This document shows, in pieces, positions 10,918 through 23,545 of a DNA stretch of 64,000 nucleotides. The DNA lies in NCBI GenBank assembly GCA_021292105.1, contig CM037866.1, positions 2,960,607-3,024,606 on the forward strand, given 5' to 3'. How positions within the stretch are numbered: position 1 is the first letter of the stretch; every line of letters starts with the position of its first letter. The stretch is from Anadara kagoshimensis. Taxonomy: Eukaryota > Mollusca > Bivalvia > Arcoida > Arcidae. Made by a program: the position numbers and the translations under genes. The notes under the pieces were generated by a model. It saw only the letters and a list, made by a program, of their open reading frames with translations. It did no database searches and had not been told where the DNA came from.

Positions 10918-13900
10918 CTGAAACAAACACAGACATTATGTTGAGTATTTTACATCTAGAGATTAACATTTATTATAAACTTAGGAATTAGTGCAATTCG
11001 GCAGCTGATTTCAGACCTCGTTGGCTCCTGTACAGGCCTGTCAAAAGTTTAACATTTAACGTTTAACGTTTTGGTGTCGAATCGGACATCTTGACAGTTC
11101 TTCGACAGCCGCTGTTTGTCTCTGTGCAGCTTTTCAGTCACTAGTCATCTATATCTCGGTCATTTGGCAGCAGATCTAAGCTTAAGAAATCTTCCTAAAA
11201 CTGCATAGATCTACGCCCTTTTTTACAATTTCTAAGGACCTTGGACCAAAAACCACAAAGTAGTGAGAAATCCATGGTTACTGACCAAAAATCCTTTTCG
11301 AAGAAACATCTATAATGTTCCCAGAACCACAAAAATTGGTATATCACGAAAATAAGAACACCTAGAAAATTTATCACAGCGAAAATGGATACGCTCCTGA
11401 TTTTGAAACATCGTGATAGATCGCATGGTCCTACCAACATTTAGTCATCACGTAAATTGTTACTCCACGGAAATTGGGACATCACGAAAATTGGCACCCA
11501 TATGACAACTGGGGTAGCACACCACGGACTGTGGTACGGTTTACGGTTACTATGGTAACAATTGTACATACCTGAATTACACATCCACTGGGAATAATGA
11601 GGACTCAGTAGTATATCTGTTTTTGTACATTCCCTCTCTCCAAAGTCGTCTCGACATATTACATCCACTCCTACAAAAATTATAAATATATAACATTTAC
11701 TGAAAATGTCTCCTAGTAGTTGCTCCTATGGTTTCCACTTTTACTGAGCAAAACGCCCTCGCTGTCTAACTTCGATTCGATCGTGTAGGCAATAGTGTGA
11801 AAAGTTATTTCGCTTGATGAATGTTGACAATTTTCTTTGACCACTCCGGTTACCTCTGAAATCCCAGATTTGATCGCCTCCGTGCATATCGGGTAAAGGT
11901 GAGTCGAAAATGAGTTGAAATTGAAACTTAGCGTGGTCAACCAGTTGTACTATGTACAGTACGAACTGTCGAAACTTTAACACTAAGCTAACCAATCGAC
12001 AGTTCGTCACGACCCCTCGTTAGCTTTAATCTCGACAGGTTTTCGGGTATTTCGGCCATTCGGCAGCCGAACTTTGACCCCTTTTTGTTAGCTGGGTGTT
12101 TAACTTTCGACTGTACTGTATCCGTATGTAATTAAAATAGTACTATGCATGTGGATATCATAAAAACTAGAACAAGAAAAGACTTAAACCGTATTATTGA
12201 CCTATATACTTGTATAATACAGTACAGGCCTGTCGAAAGTTGAACACTAAACTAACATATTCATGCTGATTCGCCAGCTTGGTCCCTCATGCATTAATCA
12301 TATCTCGACAACATTCCGGCAGTTCGTATCTATCTCTTGTGTGGCTTTTCGGTCAACTGCTATCCATAAATCGACCAATCGACAGCCGAGCTTCGACTCC
12401 TATTCGTCAGCTCAGTGTTAAACTTTGAAAGGTCTTTACTAACATATTCATGCTGATTCGCCAGCTTGGTCCCTCATGCATTAATCATATCTCGACAACA
12501 TTCCGGCAGTTCGTATCTATCTCTTGTGTGGCTTTTCGGTCAACTGCTATCCATAAATCGACCAATCGACAGCCGAGCTTCGACTCCTATTCGTCAGCTC
12601 AGTGTTAAACTTTGAAAGGTCTTTACTAACATATTCATGCTGATTCGCCAGCTTGGTCCCTCATGCATTAATCATATCTCGACAACATTCCGGCAGTTCG
12701 TATCTATCTCTTGTGTGGCTTTTCGGTCAACTGCTATCCATAAATCGACCAATCGACAGCCGAGCTTCGACTCCTATTCGTCAGCTCAGTGTTAAACTTT
12801 GAAAGGTCTTTACTGTAACTCAAACAGGCAATGAAGTAAATCATCGTTTAATACCAGGAAATATCGGCTACTGGACACCGTCTATCGATCGATCGATTAA
12901 TTGGTTTACTAAATGGGGATTTACGTCCCGGTCAAAATAGTTCACCTATATCGAGAAGTCATCTGCAATAGGTGAAGTGACAAAAATTTTGACATTGCAT
13001 CGGGCTTGTGGCAATGCGCAGGCAGGGTTCTTTGGCTTTAACACGACATGCCTGCGGTGACAGGAGACATAAGTTTTTAAGGTCTCTTTCGAAAGACCCC
13101 ATATCTTTCATTTCTAAATGCCGAATGCTTGGTGAAAGAACAGTGAATACTTTTGTTTTCAAGTCTTGGTCAGGCCCTGGTCATGGTTTGAACCCACGAC
13201 CTCCCACATATGGAGCGAATACTGCACCAATTGAGCTACCGTACTCTTACATCATCTCTCGACACGCATGAATACCTACCATTTGGTGCGTTGCCATCCG
13301 TAAAGGTCACGGAATATGAAGCGTCTTTACACCTGTGCAAGTTCTCGCTGGTTTCCGGCAGCTTTGTACCCACATAGGATATATATAAAGGTTTTCCATC
13401 GCTTGAAGAGTTCAAATAAATAACTGAGGGCGTCTCGTCTGTTGCTTTTGATTGGATGTCGTGTATGGCAGGTCCCGGATGTGGCGTGTTGTAGGAGGCG
13501 TAAATATTTACAATCCCGCAGTGGACTTTTGTCTATGAAAGAAAAAATACAGCTAGATTACTAAGTTTTTTTTACTTGGGTGTCATGGCCCGAGGTTAGC
13601 GTTACAATACAAGCTCAATATGTCATTTTGAAGAAAAAAACCTGACGTGAAGTCCAAGAGTCTTACGATTTGTCAACATACTTCGAGCTTGTGATATTTG
13701 TATTTGGTGTTTTTTGTCAAAATTGCAAATTTTTAGTTCAGAAAAATATTGCCAAAATTTGCTATATTAAAGTTATGGAAAAAAGTTTTTCATAGTCATA
13801 AGTAATGATTGTAAACCTGGAGCCAGGAATGTTGACGAGAGCTTTACACCTCATCCGGGTCCTTGGTGACCGAGTGGTCTAAAGCACGGTTTTACGGATC

Positions 13901-14135
13901 ACAAGGCTTATGGAAACAATCCTAGTGTTGGAAAGTTTGTCAGTTCTCTTGTCGAAGATCGGTTATTTTCTCCAGGTACTCCTTTTTCTTTCTCTATCCT
14001 AAAACCGTCTGTTTTGTTAAGAGTAAAGACTTTGGCTAATACGCAAAACACATTTATTCCATTCTACTTTATACCTAATTGTGTCCAAACGAGCCGACCA
14101 TACCGCCTCGGAAAAACGCGGATATCACGGTCATA

Positions 14136-14195
<60 letters not shown>

Positions 14196-17100
14196 ATACC
14201 ACTATTCCTATGTTCCCTGTATCATTATTCACGTTGTTAGGATACACAGCTATGGTGTTTTGTGTTGTGTTTAATGTCAGTGTGTGGTTTGTTGTCACCG
14301 CCTCCGTGGTTGTGTTGGTGGTATTTGATGTTTTCAAGTCTATTATCTGCTGTGCTAAGAATCAAATAACATAAATGACATATAGTTACATGAAAGTAAT
14401 GAACTACTGGTTATAAAACTTGAAATGTGTCTGAAGAAGACAGACAAACTGATTCCAGCATACTACCTCAACCTCGTTGGGTGATATGATAATTGGAAAG
14501 ATTGACGGCCCTCACATATCACTATAACCACACCGCTGGACAAATATTCCAATGCCGGCCTAAAGCCGAGAATTGCATAATCAGTAGCATTTTTACAAGC
14601 ATCTTTTCCCAACAAAAGTTCAAAACACTGTACATAGTGAATTTTAAGGTACGAAATAGCACCAATACTCTAGCTTCGTTTGAATTAAAAAAAGACGCAC
14701 GCATGTTGGCTGTTGTTTCGAACTAGGGAAAATAGTCCACCAGACTTTTAGAAAGATTACTGAAAATAAACATTAACAGTTAGGTAACAACTTACTTCGA
14801 CAAGCACTCTTCTGGATTTCGTAAACTAAGCTTCCTATTTCGTCAAAATTGGACAAAACGTTCACGTGGGTACAGTCTGGTTCACTTGCGGCGGCGTTCA
14901 ACTCGTCCACATCAACATCTCCTATACCTATCGCAAATATTGCAATCCCGGCATCCTTTGCGTGTTTCGCTGTATAATAGGTCGTCAAAATGTTTGATTT
15001 CCCATCTGTCACAAGTATAATGACCTTGACCGCATCTTTCCTAGCGCCATTTGCTTCGCTGAAAACTTCTGTATGGGCTTTGTATATACCGGAAGCAATA
15101 TTTGTCGCCCCGTACAAGTACTGGACTTTTTGAATGGCCGACTTGACTTCGACGTTGGTTAAATGTTCGTTGAGGAAAAATTCAACTTGTGAGTAAAATT
15201 CAAACGAGACCATCCCAACGTGTACAGCATCTCGCCCGATGTTAAGGTTATCTGTGATGTTCTCAAGGAAATTTTTCATTTGTAAGAAGTTGACCAATCC
15301 GATACTAGCCGAGGAATCTATGACAAATACTATGTCTATTGGTTTCGTGGCACTACAACCAACTGTAAAAAGAAAGAAGAAATACTATACCGAAAATTTA
15401 AAAAAAAGTCACGTGATATATACACTGCAAACGCAAACATATCCACCCATGTTCAAATCCATATCCAAAAAGTCAATACGAACCAATATTCAAATCCCTA
15501 TCATAAAAAGTCAAATCTATGTTCAAATCACTACCGATCCATGTTAAAATCACAATCCAAAATGTCAACCACAGATATACCAATCCATGTTCAAATCACT
15601 ACCGATCCATCTTCAGATCATAATCCAAAAGTCAACCACAAACACACCGATCCAAGGTTCAAATCACCGATCTAAATCACAGTCCAAAAAGTCGCACACA
15701 AACATACCGATCCATATTCAACACGTTTTTAAAATTCTAAACTAATGAATTTCTGTCCAATCGACAGCTAAACTCGACCCCTGATCAGCTATATCTCGGC
15801 AGCTCATTGCCAATTGTTTTTCATATCTCTTGGCAATTTTTCGACCATATCTTGACCACTTCGACTTCTTTCCAACCACTGTGGTAGCTCAGTTGGTAGA
15901 GTGCTCGCTTCGTAAGTGGGAGGTCGTGGGTTCGATCCCCGGTCGGGTCTGACCCAAGACTTGAAAGTGGGTAGTGACTGTTCTTTCGCCAAGCACTTGG
16001 CATTACGGAATGAAAGTCACGGTTCTTTCGGATGGAAACTTAAAATAATCGAGGTCCCGTGTCACAGTGGGCTTGGCACGCTAAAGAACCCTGCTGTATA
16101 ATGCCATCAGCGCAACGCACAGGCAAAATTTCTGCACCTTCGCCTATAGCTGGCGACGTCTCGATATAAGTGAAATATTCTTGACTGGGACGTTAAACAC
16201 CATTACTCACTCACTCACTCGACTTCTTTCCGTTAGCTTAGTGTTAAACTTTCGACAGGTCTGTCGTGTTACAAAATTTGACTTCAGCAGATGTTCCAGA
16301 TTTAAGTTCGAAAAATCTTAGTGAAAGACTGATTGTGAGACTAAACCAGTGGAATAAATGCTATATAAATGAGCACCAGATGGCGCTTCATAACCTTTTA
16401 AGCAAGATGACAAGCTGCTTTTTGTAGTCTTTGTATAGTAATTTCAATATGTTTTCAGACGATAAAACTGTTGTTTTCTTCTTGTCGTTATATATTATAC
16501 CAGTGTTAATTTTACAGCACTAGACGGCCGTTTTGGAAAACAATTTCTCATCAGTAGTGCTTAAACTTAAATTTTTTGAAGATGTTGAAAAGATACCCAA
16601 AGGATCAAAATATAAATACCAAAGTTTGCTAAGGAAATACTTTAAGTGCTTTGCTTGAGGGAGATTACCTTAGTTTCTAAGAAATTTCAAATATCAAACC
16701 ATTTTCTGAGTATTATTCTTAAATAAATAAATATATACATATATAAATAAATAAATAAATAAATAATTATTTCAACAAACTAAATCTTACCGTCATTTAA
16801 ATTTTTTAACTGTGTAACAAAGTCGATATTTGTTGAGTTACTATTGTAATATTGTTTCCAGAACTCAGCCTGTTTCTCCGTTTGTCCAGGCGTGCTGTTT
16901 CCCGCCATAACCTGTAGATATAGACTAGCGGCCAACCCGGAATATAATGGCCTTGATAAATCCTCCCAAGTCGTGTTCACCCATTGTATCCTGAAAGCCA
17001 AATCTATTTTGTAACACAGATCGGAAAGTACTTTGTTCTTGCAATTTAATGTAGACTGAAAATTCTTCTGGCTCACCTGAAAATAAAAATTTTTATAAAG

Positions 17101-17761
17101 AAGACCACCCGTATGCAAAAAGGGTCTTCAGGTGAAAAAATTTAAGATTTTCACTTTTTGTTATATTATATTTTTGAAGCACCGACATTGGGTTATGCAA
17201 AAATTACTAGTAAGAAAACTTTATTCAACCCAACAGTTTTGGAGAAATTGTAAAAAAAAATAATAAAAATGAAATAATAGTAATAATAAACCCACAAAAC
17301 TATGTTTTTTATAAACCATACTATATTTATTTCATTCAAAACTTTCTCGTTACTGTTTGATTGTTCCGAAGGCCCTTTTTACTTCTGTAACATCTCGGCC
17401 GCTCGGCAGTCTAACTTTGACTCTTTTTACTTAGACCCGTGCTAAACTTTCTACAGGTCGGTACTGTATTGCAGCAACGGTTATGCTATATTCTACTTAC
17501 TTGCCAAATACCGCCGAAGTATCCGGGTCTAAATGTTTTGGGATCCAGTCCGTCTTTCGATTCTACATATGCTAACCTCCTCAGAAAAAGTCTGTCGTCT
17601 GCGTATATACAGTTGCTTCTGATTTTATCAACCACAGCTTGGACTACATCCGGGCCTTTCGCAAAACGGGAAAGTGTATTGTCGACATTTTGTGCTATAC
17701 AGCAAAGAGCAAGAACGCAACACGAAATCACAAATAGCATGTTTAGATTTAAAAATCCCAT
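10307..17761 (-). CDS. secreted VWA + triple chitin-binding (CBM14) protein, seven exons
   Basis: Seven - strand exons, 17501-17761, 16791-17076, 14796-15362, 14200-14354, 13280-13532, 11572-11670 and 10307-10917, join with matching phases (0,1,1,0,1,1) to 2232 nt, or 743 residues. Order of parts: signal peptide; an N-terminal module with YVESKDG and GGIWQVS that resembles a lysozyme/lytic-transglycosylase fold; a VWA domain (residues ~184-370) with a full MIDAS (DSSAS, a Thr in GATN, Asp in VTDGKS); a Thr/Asn-rich linker; an unrecognised module of about 115 residues with several cysteines; three CBM14 (peritrophin-A) domains from residue ~549. Known of the families: VWA mediates metal-dependent adhesion and CBM14 binds chitin; Pif/BMSP shell matrix proteins combine them. 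A role in shell or other chitinous matrix is inference. The order and the N-terminal module differ from what I know of Pif. Introns carry SINE and MITE insertions; the coding frame is intact. Confidence 0.85.
11572..11670 (-). CDS. exon 6: short Cys-containing exon
   Basis: Acceptor TTTTTGTAG, 99 bases, donor GTATGT. The frame gives VDVICRDDFGERECTK and WMCNS, with three cysteines, probably closing the module begun in exon 5. Phase 1 on both sides. Confidence 0.65.
11955..12120. mobile_element. foldback MITE, CTGTCGAAAGTTTAAC family
   Basis: The left end TACAGTACGAACTGTCGAAA continues ACTTTAACACTAAGCTAAC. The right end GTTAGCTGGGTGTTTAACTT then TCGACTGTACTGTA is its imperfect reverse complement. 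It sits in intron 5 of the VWA gene. Confidence 0.7.
12251..12811. repeat. 187-bp tandem triplication
   Basis: Three copies start at 12251, 12438 and 12625; by eye they are identical. The unit is the interior of a CTGTCGAAAGTTTAAC-type MITE (ACTAACATATTCATGCTGAT ... AAACTTTGAAAGGTCTTT). The only complete left terminus (AGTACAGGCCTGTCGAAAG) stands at about 12221, before the first copy. Confidence 0.9.
12945..13253 (-). mobile_element. tRNA-derived SINE, antisense to window, sense to VWA gene
   Basis: Reverse complement of the SINE at 15874-16219: the tRNA head reads TAGCTCAATTGGTGCAGTAT and GTCGTGGGTTCAAACC at the right, and the body continues leftwards to TCTCGATATAGG. It lies in intron 5, ending about 30 bases from the exon 5 donor. 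Confidence 0.75.
13280..13532 (-). CDS. exon 5: unrecognised extracellular module, first part
   Basis: After acceptor TTTCATAG the frame reads TKVHCGIVNIYASY and continues for 84 codons to the donor GTAGGT (phase 1). It has two cysteines and a beta-like composition. I do not recognise the fold. It probably continues in exon 6. Confidence 0.7.
14140..14193 (+). repeat. (GA)n microsatellite, about 27 units
   Basis: An uninterrupted GA run. On the coding strand of the VWA gene it is a (CT)n tract beginning six bases into intron 4. Confidence 0.95.
14200..14354 (-). CDS. exon 4: Thr/Asn-rich linker
   Basis: Between acceptor TTCTTAG and donor GTATGA the frame gives 51 codons rich in Thr and Asn (for example TSNTTNTTTEAVTT), a likely O- or N-glycosylated spacer. 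The donor is followed at once by a (CT)n microsatellite on the coding strand. Phases fit both neighbours. Confidence 0.7.
14796..15362 (-). CDS. exon 3: von Willebrand factor A domain
   Basis: One exon holds nearly the whole VWA domain: IDIVFVIDSSASIG (strand 1 with MIDAS DxSxS), VGMVSF, GATNIASGI (MIDAS Thr), VKVIILVTDGKS (MIDAS Asp) and IFAIGIGD. All metal-binding positions are present, so the domain should be functional. It starts after CTTTTTACAG and ends at GTAAGT with phase 1. Confidence 0.9.
15420..15735 (+). repeat. irregular tandem repeat in intron 2 of the VWA gene
   Basis: The phrase ACCGATCCATGTTCAAATCA and ATCACAATCCAAAA-GTCAAC alternate with a loose period of about 55-65 bp, with indels between copies. 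Confidence 0.65.
15874..16219 (+). mobile_element. tRNA-derived SINE with 12-bp target-site duplication
   Basis: The head has a pol III A box (TGGTAGCTCAGTTGGTAGAG) and B box (GGGTTCGATCC), then a ~250-bp body and an (ACTC)n tail. The 12-bp CGACTTCTTTCC occurs exactly on both sides (15862-15873 and 16220-16231), so both ends of the insertion are fixed. The host sequence is a CTGTCGAAAGTTTAAC-type MITE in intron 2 of the VWA gene. Best-preserved copy in the window; others at 836-1115, 4438-4585, 12945-13253 and 21090-21292. Confidence 0.9.
16232..16266. mobile_element. right end of the MITE interrupted by the SINE
   Basis: GTTAGCTTAGTGTTAAACTT then TCGACAGGTCTGTC is the family's right terminus. 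The left part is the block at about 15740-15873 (ATCGACAGCTAAACTCGACC ...). Confidence 0.65.
16791..17076 (-). CDS. exon 2: rest of N-terminal module
   Basis: The acceptor TTTTCAG precedes GTG AGC CAG, continuing GGIWQ into VSQKNF. The exon has two cysteines, the phrase RPLYSGLAASLYL and the aromatic stretch QAEFWKQYYN. The donor GTAAGA leaves phase 1. I recall similar N-terminal modules in front of VWA domains in mollusc proteins but cannot name the family. Confidence 0.75.
17390..17470. mobile_element. fragment of the CTGTCGAAAGTTTAAC MITE
   Basis: CTCGGCAGTCTAACTTTGAC then GTGCTAAACTTTCTACAGGT and CGGTACTGTA match the right half of the family. It ends 30 bases from the exon 1 donor of the VWA gene. 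Confidence 0.5.
17501..17761 (-). CDS. exon 1: signal peptide and start of lysozyme-like module
   Basis: ATG at 17759-17761; a second in-frame Met lies seven codons on. The hydrophobic core LFVISCCVLALCC is followed by IAQNV, a plausible signal cleavage site. The exon then has the charged YVESKDGLD and ends in GGIW-Q at the donor GTAAGT (phase 0). The Glu in YVESKDG sits where the catalytic Glu of lysozyme/SLT-type folds would be; that equivalence is inference. Confidence 0.8.
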
Positions 17762-17798
17762 TTTTGCTTTGAAAATAAAATTTACATAAAAACAACCG

Positions 17799-17806
17799 TT
17801 TATATA
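17799..17806 (-). promoter_or_regulatory. candidate TATA box of the VWA/CBM14 gene
   Basis: TATATAAA on the - strand lies about 38 bases before the ATG at 17761. If it is the TATA box, transcription would start near 17770 and the 5' UTR would be very short, or the second in-frame ATG would be used. The surroundings are AT-rich, so a chance match is possible. Confidence 0.35.
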
Positions 17807-18060
17807 TTTAAAAATATCCGGATGTTATTAGATTGTTGACGTCATCAGAAGACGTCAGCATTAAACGTAAAATTGTTCTGTACCGAAAAAAAAACATCCG
17901 TCACTTGGTCCGCGCTATATAACCTTAAACTTTCGTATGGTTTAATCCAATAAATAATATTAGCCGCCCATTTGACCCCACATATAGACATGTTTGTTTT
18001 GTTTATCCCCCCTGATCCATCTTTCAATACCTCAGTGATCCCATCTTTATTAAAACTATC

Positions 18061-18280
18061 AGTACAGACATGTCGAAAGTTTAACGCTAAGCTAATTAAT
18101 AAGTGCCGAAAAGACTGCTCATCTCACCCCCTCGTTAGCTATATCTCAACAGCTGTTTTGTACATGCTATATATATCTACCTCTCGGCAATTTTTCGGCC
18201 ATGAACTATGCATATCTCAATCACAAAGACACGTTTTCATTAGCCTATTGTTAAACTTTAATTTCGACAGGTCTGTACTG
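18061..18280. mobile_element. foldback MITE, complete copy
   Basis: The left end AGTACAGACATGTCGAAAGT and the right end TTCGACAGGTCTGTACTG are inverted repeats extending about 35-40 bp inward (AACGCTAAGCTAAT against TTAGCCTATTGTTAAACTT). The element is about 220 bp and has no coding frame. Clearest complete member of the family. Confidence 0.8.
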
Positions 18281-19646
18281 TTTGTCACATGGTCAGTGCT
18301 AATGTCCCTAGCAATGTCGGCATGGCTAACGTCATTAGTATACCAGAATTCACGTACGCTATAGGCCGAGAAACCTGCCGTAATGGGTTTTTATGTTGTT
18401 CATTAAGATTATGTTAAATCTTTATTTTGCCTCTAAGTGGAACATTGGGTCTCAATGGCTCAGTGATATAACCTACTTACGTATCGCGGCACCTTTCACC
18501 ACCTAGGTTCAAATCACACTATGTGGGTAGGAGCTCGCTTGCTTAAGGTTGGTTGGTACTCCGGTTTCCTCAACAATCCTTGAAGTTGATTTGACGTAAA
18601 TTGTAAAATAAGCTTGAGAAATATTTGTAGTTTTAGAATTAATTAAAAACATTTTGCAAATAGAAAAAAATAACCGTTTTAAAAAAGAATTATAATCAAT
18701 GACGGCATGTTTTTCGGCTTTATTTATCACGGTGGTTTGTTGATCTCTCCTACGTAAGGTTGCACTCTTACACTCGTACACCAACTCAAAGCTTTATATA
18801 CGTTGGTCTTATAGAGATTAATTTTTTGTTTAAGTCATCTGGTTAAGTAAATAAAGATAGAGAATTAATGGAAAAATGAAATAATCTGACGGGCTGCCAT
18901 ACAGTTGACGTCAGCCGTCACACTAAGGTGTCCGACCACAAGTGAGAAAGGACTTTTGTCGTCACAATAAAGGCGGTCACTGCTGAGGGTTCGACCTCGG
19001 CTGAGATAAGAAGTTTTTGTTTTTGTTGTAGGCCGCGATATATTGACTCGGTACCAGTTTAATGGACTGGATTATGTGTGTTGGAAAACAAACTGGTGCT
19101 CATAATGTCGCCATAAGCGCTTGCACAAAATAACCGTACCGCCTGGGTAACCTTTGAAATTAATGGAACTGAAAGATTGCTGATGTGACGCATGTAAGCG
19201 GACATGGCCGAGTGGTAGTGTCATTGGCTTTTAAAGGTTGTGGGTTCGAACCGTTGATAAAAATTATTAATAACCTTTTTGGTGAATAAGAACTGTTAGT
19301 AAGCTTGATACATGTTGACAGTTGAACTTTGATACGTTTGCTTTTTTATAAGTTTTGAGTTTTTCTAACATACTACAAATTGTAACATTTCTGTCTCCTC
19401 AGCTTTTTTCTTAAATATATATTTATATCTCTCGGTAGGTTGTCAATCACCAGTTATCCTTGTCTCGGCCACTTGACAGCCTGTTCCCTGTCTACTTTTT
19501 AAACCTCCCAAAGCGGTAGTATATGTATATGCATTCATGAAGTTTGGTATTGCTTTTGCTGTCCAGAAGTATTGGTTATCTTGAGAAAAAAAATCCGCAA
19601 AACAAACTTTTGAAAATTTTAGTTTGAGATATTTTTTTAATTGCAG
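18281..19646. other. intergenic, repeat remnants only
   Basis: tRNA-like fragments at about 18435-18560 (GGCTCAGTGATATAACCT ... AGGTTCAAATC) and 19195-19257 (ATGGCCGAGTGGTAG ... GTGGGTTCGAACC) look like SINE heads. MITE interior remnants lie at 19400-19500. No gene seen. Confidence 0.4.
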
Positions 19647-20980
19647 TTAACAGCAAACAAAACGCCATTCTTGAAGTTAATGGACGTGTAAGAAGCTGTG
19701 GATTTTAGGGAAGGAAGTGGAGTTTATAGTGTACATAATTATGTCGACAGGTAAGTTACAATGAAATGTAAACGTATTTAATTTCGCGTGTCTTTATTTT
19801 CGCAGTGTATGTTCTCAGCTTGTTCCTGTTGTGAAACTGTTCTGACTGATCCATATTCTTTCTGCATGAGTCTCGGTAAATTCTCTAATGTTCATAATGA
19901 TACAGTGTAACAATTAAGTCAATTATTACACCGGAATTATATATACCTTGATCGTTTCCGCTTAAGATTTTATCCCCTATTTTTTTCCTCCGTTGATGTC
20001 ATTTATCTATGGGATAACGACAGTTAACTACAGAAAGCTACCCCAAAGAAAACGGAAATAAAACAACCGGTACGCGATTTAAAAGCAGGAGTTTGAGGGC
20101 CCAAGTTTCAAAAATCAAAACTTCACTAAAATTTTCCGTAGCATAAATCCAACAAATTTAATAATTTTGTTAATTGATAAGATATTTAGGAATTTAAGGT
20201 GTTATTATGAAAATCATTACAAGCTCCCGATTTATCAAAAAATTGAAAATCGCTTTAATAATTTCAACTTGTCCAAAATTATGTATTCATAATTCCAAAA
20301 GAGAATGCACAAATTGGCTTAATTTGAATTAAGAAAAATTTTATCTATGTATTGGTTGTGAAACTGGGGTCAGAATTCATTGGATTTAACGATTTAAAGA
20401 TTTTTCCATCAATTCAATTGACGGATCGCCGGACACGCTCACAATGTTCCGACAAATGCCGCCATAAGGGTACCAAAGCAGTGTCACGACAACTAATGGC
20501 GTTCTAGTTTCAGTGGCATCATTAAACGGCGCAATTCAGGCCGAGTTTTCATTCTTTTTGCGTGTAATTCAAGCATGCCAGGCCTTTGTCGGAATAATGT
20601 GGGCGTGGTCAGCGATACCTCAATTGGCTTGTCACATTAACTTGTGCAAATAATTCTATATAATTAATAGTTTCAGCATTACCCGCGCCATCATATGTCA
20701 GCAACTGGGAAACTATAAAATCTCAAAGTGATAATCAGTCTAAAATTGAATTAGAACTATCACAACTTAAATGATTGGCCGATCAATGTGCAAGCAGAGG
20801 TGAAAGTCCATAGTCATGGTAACTATATTGTATTCCCCGGAATGGGAATGGCTATGACCGATGACGATGCTATTATTCCGTATGGTCAAGTAGTCACTCT
20901 GTACAATGATAATATGGTGATGCTTTTGGCGCCAAACGATAGGCATATGGGCTCAGAGGCTGGACTGGTCATTTATACAG
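19647..20980 (+). CDS. candidate two-exon start of an unrecognised gene
   Basis: Exon one (19647-19750) lies between a strong acceptor (TTTTTTTAATTGCAG) and a strong donor (GTAAGT) and ends ATG TCG ACA G, so it could be a 5' UTR plus a four-base-short start. Exon two (20798-20980) begins AG GTG AAA after an AG. Phase 1 fits, giving a frame that reads EVKVHSHGNYIVFPG and later VVTLYNDNMVMLLAPND, ending ACA G before GTACAT. The residues look protein-like (beta-rich), but I do not recognise the family and find no third exon. The acceptor of exon two has a poor pyrimidine tract. It could be a dead gene or chance. Confidence 0.3.
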
Positions 20981-21089
20981 GTACATATAATTATCATCTC
21001 ATAATATAAAATTTTCTAGCGCCTGAAACTTATATTGATTTGATATGGTTAGACGTCAAAATCAAGAATATTTCATTCAAATCGAGACA

Positions 21090-21292
21090 TCACCAGCTAT
21101 GGTGAACAAACTGAAATGTTGACTTTCGCAGGACAGGTTACCGCGACACGAGGTATCGTCTTTACCATCTCTTCAAAAGAACCCTCAGACTTTCATTTAT
21201 AATTGCTAAGTCTTTGTCAGACCAGGCTAGGATTACAACCCTTACCTCCCACATACGGAGCGAACAGTCTACCAACTGAGCTAGCTTAAGGG
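21090..21292 (-). mobile_element. tRNA-derived SINE, reverse copy, 3' end degraded
   Basis: The right side, read on the - strand, gives TAGCTCAGTTGGTAGACTGT, CGCTCCGTATGTGGGAGGTA and a degraded B box GGGTTGTAATCC, then a body with AAGACTTAGCAAT and GGTTCTTTTGAAGAG. Same family as 15874-16219. Confidence 0.7.
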
Positions 21293-21299
21293 TCATCTA

Positions 21300-23365
<2,066 letters not shown>

Positions 23366-23545
23366 GTAAACAAGAGGTCCTATTGGGCATCTGATGCTCA
23401 ACTGGCAGTTTGTTTATGAATAACATTCACATCTTCCTTGTTAGATGAAATTGTACCTATCTTGAACCAAATCGCTTGGAAATAGATTAACATTAGTCAT
23501 TTGTGTTTTTTCTACCTTAGATTTTGGCAGATATGTCAGACACCA
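23366..23545. mobile_element. degraded end of a satellite-bearing element
   Basis: ACAAGAGGTCCTATTGGGCA then TCTGATGCTCAACTG resembles the ACAAGAGGCCCATGGGCC ... GCTCACCTGAG end seen in reverse at 8233-8264. No tandem array follows here. Confidence 0.35.

Noticed and set aside
15883..15955. tRNA gene
   Set aside because: A and B boxes are present, but it is the head of a SINE with body, tail and target-site duplication; similar heads elsewhere in the window are also SINE parts.
17845..18027. 60-codon - strand frame just upstream of the VWA gene
   Set aside because: No splice or start context linking it to the gene, no domain, and it lies beyond the likely promoter.
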